DNA of 64,000 nucleotides, from NCBI RefSeq assembly GCF_006783905.1, contig NZ_VFPE01000007.1:1-64000 (forward strand), read 5' to 3'. The notes under the pieces were generated by a model. The model worked only from the letters and a program-made list of their open reading frames with translations, was not told the origin of the DNA and did no database searches. Source of the DNA: Microbacterium kyungheense (GTDB lineage: Bacteria > Actinomycetota > Actinomycetes > Actinomycetales > Microbacteriaceae). Below are positions 60,621 through 64,000 of the stretch, one piece after another (the first letter of the stretch is position 1; every line of letters starts with the position of its first letter). The translations under genes were made by a program, and so were the position numbers.

Positions 60621-61426
60621 GGCATCCCGAAGCCGAACGACGCGAGCACCTTCCGACCCTCCTCGCCGAGCACGAAGGCCGCGAACGCGTCAGCGGCGTG
60701 GGCATTCTCCGAGCCGGTGAGCGCGACGATCGGGTAGAGGTTGACGACCGCGTCGGCCCCGTCGACGTCGACGGTGTCGACCTCGTCGGTCGTGGCGGCG
60801 TCGGTCGCGTAGACGAGGCCGGCATCGGCCTCGCCGGCGGCGACCTTGGTGAGCACCGCCGTCACGTTCTGCTCGTAGCTGTCAACGCTCGCGGTGACGC
60901 CCGCGTTCGACAGGAGGGTGGTGGATGCCGCACCGCACGGCACCTCGGCGGCGCAGAGCACCACGGTCAGGTCGGGGTTCGCGAGGTCCTCGAGCCCGGT
61001 CACGTCGCCCGGGTCGCCCGCGGGGACCACGAGCACGAGCGTGTTGCTCGCGAACAGCTCGGGCCCGCTCGCCAGGCCCGCGTCGACGACCTTCTGCATG
61101 TTCTTCTCGTCAGCCGAGGCGAAGACGTCGGCGGGGGCGCCCTCGATGATCTGGGTCGCCAGCGTCGACGATCCGTCGTACGTGATCGGCTGCACGTCGA
61201 GCGAGGGATGCTGCGCCTCGAAGCCGGCCGCGAGCTCGTCGAACGCGCCCTTGAGAGACGCCGCCGCGTACACCGTCAGCTCCCCGGTGAGCTCAGGACC
61301 GGCGTCCGTCGTCGAGGTGGTGGTGGCGGTCGGGGCCTGATCGCCGGCGGCGGTCGCGCACCCTGTCAGACCGAGGGCGAGCGCGGCGAGGACGACGGCG
61401 GTGCGGGAGAACGTGGAACGGCGCAC
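60617..61426 (-). CDS. modA: molybdate-binding lipoprotein
   Basis: 269 residues. Lipobox LGLTGC (Cys22) then a Thr-rich linker. The ModA domain begins LTVYAAASLKGAFDELAAGF (the Ser in AASL binds the oxyanion) and continues YDGSSTLATQIIEGAPADVFASAD and FVLGEEGRKVLASFGF. The GTG at 61426 lies one base after the stop of the upstream HTH gene, with AAAGG in front. Confidence 0.9.
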   Translation of the reverse strand: MRRSTFSRTAVVLAALALGLTGCATAAGDQAPTATTTSTTDAGPELTGELTVYAAASLKGAFDELAAGFEAQHPSLDVQPITYDGSSTLATQIIEGAPADVFASADEKNMQKVVDAGLASGPELFASNTLVLVVPAGDPGDVTGLEDLANPDLTVVLCAAEVPCGAASTTLLSNAGVTASVDSYEQNVTAVLTKVAAGEADAGLVYATDAATTDEVDTVDVDGADAVVNLYPIVALTGSENAHAADAFAAFVLGEEGRKVLASFGFGMP

Positions 61427-61427
61427 G

Positions 61428-61820
61428 TCAGCCTTTCGGAGTCTCGACGATGACGGTGGTGGCCTTGACCACGGCGACCGCGAGCGAGCCGGGCTCGAGG
61501 CCGAGCTCGCGCACCGCCTCGGACGACATGAGCGACACCACACGGTGCGGCCCTGCCTGGATGTCCACCTGCGCCATGACGCCGTCGGCCTGCACGCGGG
61601 TGACGAGCCCGACGAACCGGTTGCGCGCGCTGGAGAGGACGTCAGCGGGGTCGCCCGGCGTCCTGGCCAGTTCGACCGCGTGGGCGGCGAGGGCCTCACC
61701 CGGGATCTCGACGGGCGAGGCGCCGGTCGTCGGCAGGCTGCCGGCATCCACCCAGCGGCGCACCGTGTCGTCGCTCACGCCGAGCAGCCGCGCGGCCTCG
61801 GCGATCTTGTAACTCGTCAC
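61428..61820 (-). CDS. HTH plus TOBE (Mop) molybdate-responsive protein
   Basis: 130 residues. A MerR/excisionase-like helix-turn-helix at about 2-55 (YKIAEAARLLGVSDDTVRRWVDAGSLP) is joined to a single TOBE/Mop domain at about 65-128 (ARNRFVGLVTRVQADGVMAQVDIQAG ... LEPGSLAVAVVKATTVIVE). The Mop fold binds molybdate, so it probably senses it and controls the mod genes. The leaderless -10 rule places the start at the GTG at 61820 and not two codons earlier at 61826, which lies directly against the -10. Confidence 0.85.
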   Translation of the reverse strand: MTSYKIAEAARLLGVSDDTVRRWVDAGSLPTTGASPVEIPGEALAAHAVELARTPGDPADVLSSARNRFVGLVTRVQADGVMAQVDIQAGPHRVVSLMSSEAVRELGLEPGSLAVAVVKATTVIVETPKG

Positions 61821-61826
61821 GGCCAC

Positions 61827-61832
61827 AACCTA
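61827..61832 (-). promoter_or_regulatory. -10 box of the mod operon, leaderless
   Basis: Minus strand TAGGTT, six bases (GTGGCC), GTG at 61820. Confidence 0.55.
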
Positions 61833-61967
61833 TCACCGCAAATTCGGGCATACGGGCTCGTTTTCTCCGCATGCGCGCTTCATGCGCCGATCCCCGGGCT
61901 CGACGCCGGCGGGCGTCCGCGCGTCTTCGGGTTGCGCAGCGCAGGGCTCCCACGGCGTGGGCGCGAC

Positions 61968-61973
61968 TAGCCT
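61968..61973 (+). promoter_or_regulatory. -10 box of the moeB-moeA operon, leaderless
   Basis: TAGCCT, six bases (GTGGGC), ATG at 61980. The divergent mod promoter lies 135 bases away; a CATGCGC direct repeat occurs in between near 61870-61888. Confidence 0.55.
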
Positions 61974-61979
61974 GTGGGC

Positions 61980-63125
61980 ATGGCCTTTCCTCCGCTCGTG
62001 GAACCGGTCGCCGCGCTGAGCGACGCCGAACAGACGCGCACGGCCCGGCACCGCGTGCTGGCGGGTTTCGGCGACGAGGCCCAGCGCCGTCTGGCCGCCG
62101 CGCACATCGCGGTGGTCGGTGCGGGCGGACTCGGTTCGCCGGTCGTGCTGGCGCTGGCGGCGGCCGGAATCGGCACCCTCACCGTGATCGATGACGACCG
62201 GGTCGAGGCATCCAATCTGCAGCGTCAGGTGATGCATCGCGTCGCCGACGTCGGCGCACCCAAGGTCGACTCGGCCGTGCGCATCGCCGCAGAGCTGTCA
62301 CCCACGACCGTCGTGCGCCCGCTGCAGGCCATGCTCACTCCCGGCACCGCCCGCGAGCTGCTCGCCGGCGCCGACGTCGTGATCGACGGCACCGACACGT
62401 TCCCGACGCGCGCGGCCGTCGCCGCGGCATGCGAAGAGCTCGGCGTCCCCCTGGTGTGGGGCGTCGTGCAGGAGTTCCACGCGCAGGCGACGGTGTTCTG
62501 GTCGGCGCCGCCCGCCGGCACCGCCCCGTTGCGGCTCGCGGATCTGTACCCGCCGGATGCCGCCGCCGATGCGCCCTCGTGCGCTCAGGTCGGCGTGCTC
62601 GGCGCCCTGTGCCTGCAGGTCGGGTCGCTGCTGGCGACCGAGGCGATCAAACTCGTGACGGGTGTCGGCGAGCCGCTGTACGGACGCGTGCTCGTCATCG
62701 ACGCGCTGCGCGGACGCGCCGACGAGGTGCCGCTGCGCCCGGCTGCGATGCCGGCGGCGGGCGCGGCGGCGATTGCGGCCGAGACGGGCCGCGGCGCCGC
62801 GGACCCGGTGCCCCAGCTCAGCCCCGACCAGGCGCTGGCGGCGCAGCGCGACGGTGCGCTGCTGCTCGACGTGCGCGAGCCCGCCGAGACGGCGCACGGC
62901 GTGGTCCCCGGGTCGGTCCTGGTGCCCCTCGGCGACGTGCTCGCCGACCCTGCGCGCATCGCGGCCACGCACGTCGTGGTCGTGTGCCAGGTGGGCATGC
63001 GCGCGCAGCGCGCGGCCCGGGCGCTGCGCGACGCAGGGGTCGAGGCATCCGTCCTCGCGGGTGGCATCGACGCGTGGACGCGCGCGACGGTCCCGGCATA
63101 CGGTGCGCTGAGCGAGTCGAAGTGA
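61980..63125 (+). CDS. moeB: ThiF/MoeB-type adenylyltransferase fused to a rhodanese domain
   Basis: 381 residues. The E1-like domain (about 20-250) has VVGAGGLGSPVVLALAAAGIG, the ATP-site DDDRVEASNLQRQVMHR and the GTDTFPTRAAV region. The rhodanese domain (about 285-380) has LLLDVREPAETAHGVVPGSVLVPL and the active loop VVCQVGMRAQRAA with its cysteine. It activates the C-terminus of MoaD-like carrier proteins and may supply sulfur. The CxxC pairs that bind structural zinc in E. coli MoeB are missing. The start is at the ATG, not the GTG two codons before. Confidence 0.88.
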   Translation: MAFPPLVEPVAALSDAEQTRTARHRVLAGFGDEAQRRLAAAHIAVVGAGGLGSPVVLALAAAGIGTLTVIDDDRVEASNLQRQVMHRVADVGAPKVDSAVRIAAELSPTTVVRPLQAMLTPGTARELLAGADVVIDGTDTFPTRAAVAAACEELGVPLVWGVVQEFHAQATVFWSAPPAGTAPLRLADLYPPDAAADAPSCAQVGVLGALCLQVGSLLATEAIKLVTGVGEPLYGRVLVIDALRGRADEVPLRPAAMPAAGAAAIAAETGRGAADPVPQLSPDQALAAQRDGALLLDVREPAETAHGVVPGSVLVPLGDVLADPARIAATHVVVVCQVGMRAQRAARALRDAGVEASVLAGGIDAWTRATVPAYGALSESK

Positions 63126-64000
63126 GCGGGCTGCGCACCGTCGAGGAGCACCTGGCAGACGTCCTCGCGGCGGCCTCGCCGCTCCCTCCGGAGCAGGTCG
63201 CGCTCGGCGACGCGTACGGCCGCACCCTGCGCGAAGCAGTTCGTGCCGCCGTCGACATCCCGGTGTTCGACAACTCCGCGATGGACGGGTTCGCGGTGCG
63301 CTTCGCGGACGTGGATGCCGCCACCGCGACGGACCCCGCCGTGCTGCGGGTGGTCGCCGACCTCCCCGCCGGCACCGCGGCCGACCCTGCGCTGGCCGAG
63401 GGCGAAGCCGCCCGCATCATGACCGGTGCGCCGGTGCCCACGGCCGCCGATGCGATCGTGCCGTTCGAAGACACGGCGGGCGGCCTCGCGGATTCGCTCG
63501 GCGAGGTGCGCGTGCTGCGCGCTCCGCATGGCGTCGGCGCCCACGTCCGCCGCGCCGGCGAGGATGCCCGCCGTGGCGCCGAGGTGCTGCCCGCCGGCGT
63601 GCTGCTCGGCCCGCTGCAGGCCGCCGCGGCCGCGGCCGCGGGCGTCGCCGAGGTCGTCGTGGCGCGGCGTCCGCGGGTCGCCGTGATCTCCACGGGCACC
63701 GAGCTCGTCGCGCCCGGACAGCCGCTGCGCCGGGGGCAGATCCCGGAGTCCAACAGCGTCCTGCTGGCGGGGCTCGCCGGCGAGGCCGGGGCCGTGGTCG
63801 TGCGGCGTGACAGCGTGCCCGACGACCCCGGGCGGCTCGACGCGCTGCTCGCCGAGGTCACCGACCCGGACGGCGACGGCGCCGATGTCGTGGTGTTCTC
63901 GGGCGGCGTCAGCGCCGGCGCCTATGAGGTCGTCAAGTCGGCGCTGACCGGGACGATGTCGTTCACGAAGCTCGCCATGCAGCCGGGCAAGCCGCAGGGG
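63122..64000 (+). CDS. moeA: molybdopterin molybdenumtransferase MoeA (partial, runs off the window)
   Basis: About 293 residues visible from a GTG overlapping the moeB stop (GTGA). Typical MoeA features: VEEHLADVL near the start, the conserved FDNSAMDGFAV, MTGAPVPTAADAIVPFED, ISTGTELVAPGQPLRRGQI and VVFSGGVSAGAYEVVK with the MPT-binding loop. It inserts molybdate into adenylylated molybdopterin. The C-terminal part (usually to about 400 residues) lies outside the window. Confidence 0.94.
   Translation, partial: MSGLRTVEEHLADVLAAASPLPPEQVALGDAYGRTLREAVRAAVDIPVFDNSAMDGFAVRFADVDAATATDPAVLRVVADLPAGTAADPALAEGEAARIMTGAPVPTAADAIVPFEDTAGGLADSLGEVRVLRAPHGVGAHVRRAGEDARRGAEVLPAGVLLGPLQAAAAAAAGVAEVVVARRPRVAVISTGTELVAPGQPLRRGQIPESNSVLLAGLAGEAGAVVVRRDSVPDDPGRLDALLAEVTDPDGDGADVVVFSGGVSAGAYEVVKSALTGTMSFTKLAMQPGKPQG

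Noticed and set aside
1..64000. CRISPR arrays, tRNA or rRNA genes, insertion sequences, prophage or integrase genes
   Set aside because: None seen on reading; no spaced direct repeats, transposase or integrase motifs, and no recognisable tRNA or rRNA sequence.

Overview
The window is a piece of a high-GC actinobacterial chromosome. GC is about 70%, codons end strongly in G or C, GTG starts are frequent, operons are tight with ATGA or GTGA overlaps, and many transcripts look leaderless. The gene set (opuC-type betaine importer, cydABDC, two trehalose/cold-shock style housekeeping loci, TIGR03885-like flavin oxidoreductase, UbiB-like kinase) and the protein flavour point to Microbacteriaceae, most likely Microbacterium; this placement is inference. 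I see no rRNA, tRNA, CRISPR array, insertion sequence or phage gene.

Region 1 (1-14375) holds the start of a DUF2200 gene and then a large sugar or amino-sugar type catabolic locus. A minus-strand operon carries two amidohydrolase-like proteins, a class III aminotransferase, two Gfo/Idh/MocA dehydrogenases and a ROK regulator. Divergent from it is a plus-strand operon with a lipoprotein solute-binding protein, two ABC permeases, an epimerase-like enzyme, a DapA-like aldolase, a D-2-hydroxyacid dehydrogenase, a third Gfo/Idh protein and a GNAT acetyltransferase. No ATPase is encoded, as is usual for importers that share one. Region 2 (14391-18106) is a second small regulon: a SIS protein and a neutral-ceramidase-like hydrolase on plus face a GntR regulator and a BadF/GlcNAc-kinase-like protein on minus. 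Both operons start with a -10 box followed directly by the same 14-mer beginning GGACTAGTCC, presumably the GntR operator.

Region 3 (18161-34916) is mixed housekeeping and stress: an OafA-type acyltransferase, a SulP anion transporter, a trehalose-synthase-like GH13 enzyme with a TIGR03885-type oxidoreductase, msrB-msrA, a cold-shock protein with an unusual in-frame upstream ORF, a fatty-acid desaturase that seems to lack a normal start codon, an SRPBCC protein, a 6-phosphogluconate dehydrogenase, an internally deleted SDR remnant, a UbiB/AarF kinase under a PadR regulator, a leaderless MarR with an SDR, and an NmrA-like protein.

Region 4 (35028-46656) has a flavin disulfide oxidoreductase, a complete opuC-like glycine betaine/choline importer, several small membrane proteins, a TrhO-type rhodanese, an SDR, an amidase and a Dps protein.

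Region 5 (46716-64000) groups redox and molybdenum functions: a putative Fe-S-sensing winged-helix regulator, fdhD, moaA with a tiny coupled leader ORF, cydABDC, then (after a glycosyltransferase, a DUF2867 SDR and a GNAT protein) modCBA with a TOBE-domain HTH gene, a MoeB-rhodanese fusion and the start of moeA. These fit a programme for low-oxygen respiration and molybdoenzyme maturation; the client formate dehydrogenase or other molybdoenzyme is not in the window.

Two patterns run through the whole window. At least fifteen genes have a TANNNT-type -10 hexamer (one GATAAT) exactly 6 or 7 bases before the start codon, the geometry of leaderless mRNAs, and this settles several start choices. 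Separately, the octamer GGATGCCG/CGGCATCC is very abundant and forms the stems of some terminator hairpins, which recalls uptake-signal or HIP1-like elements.
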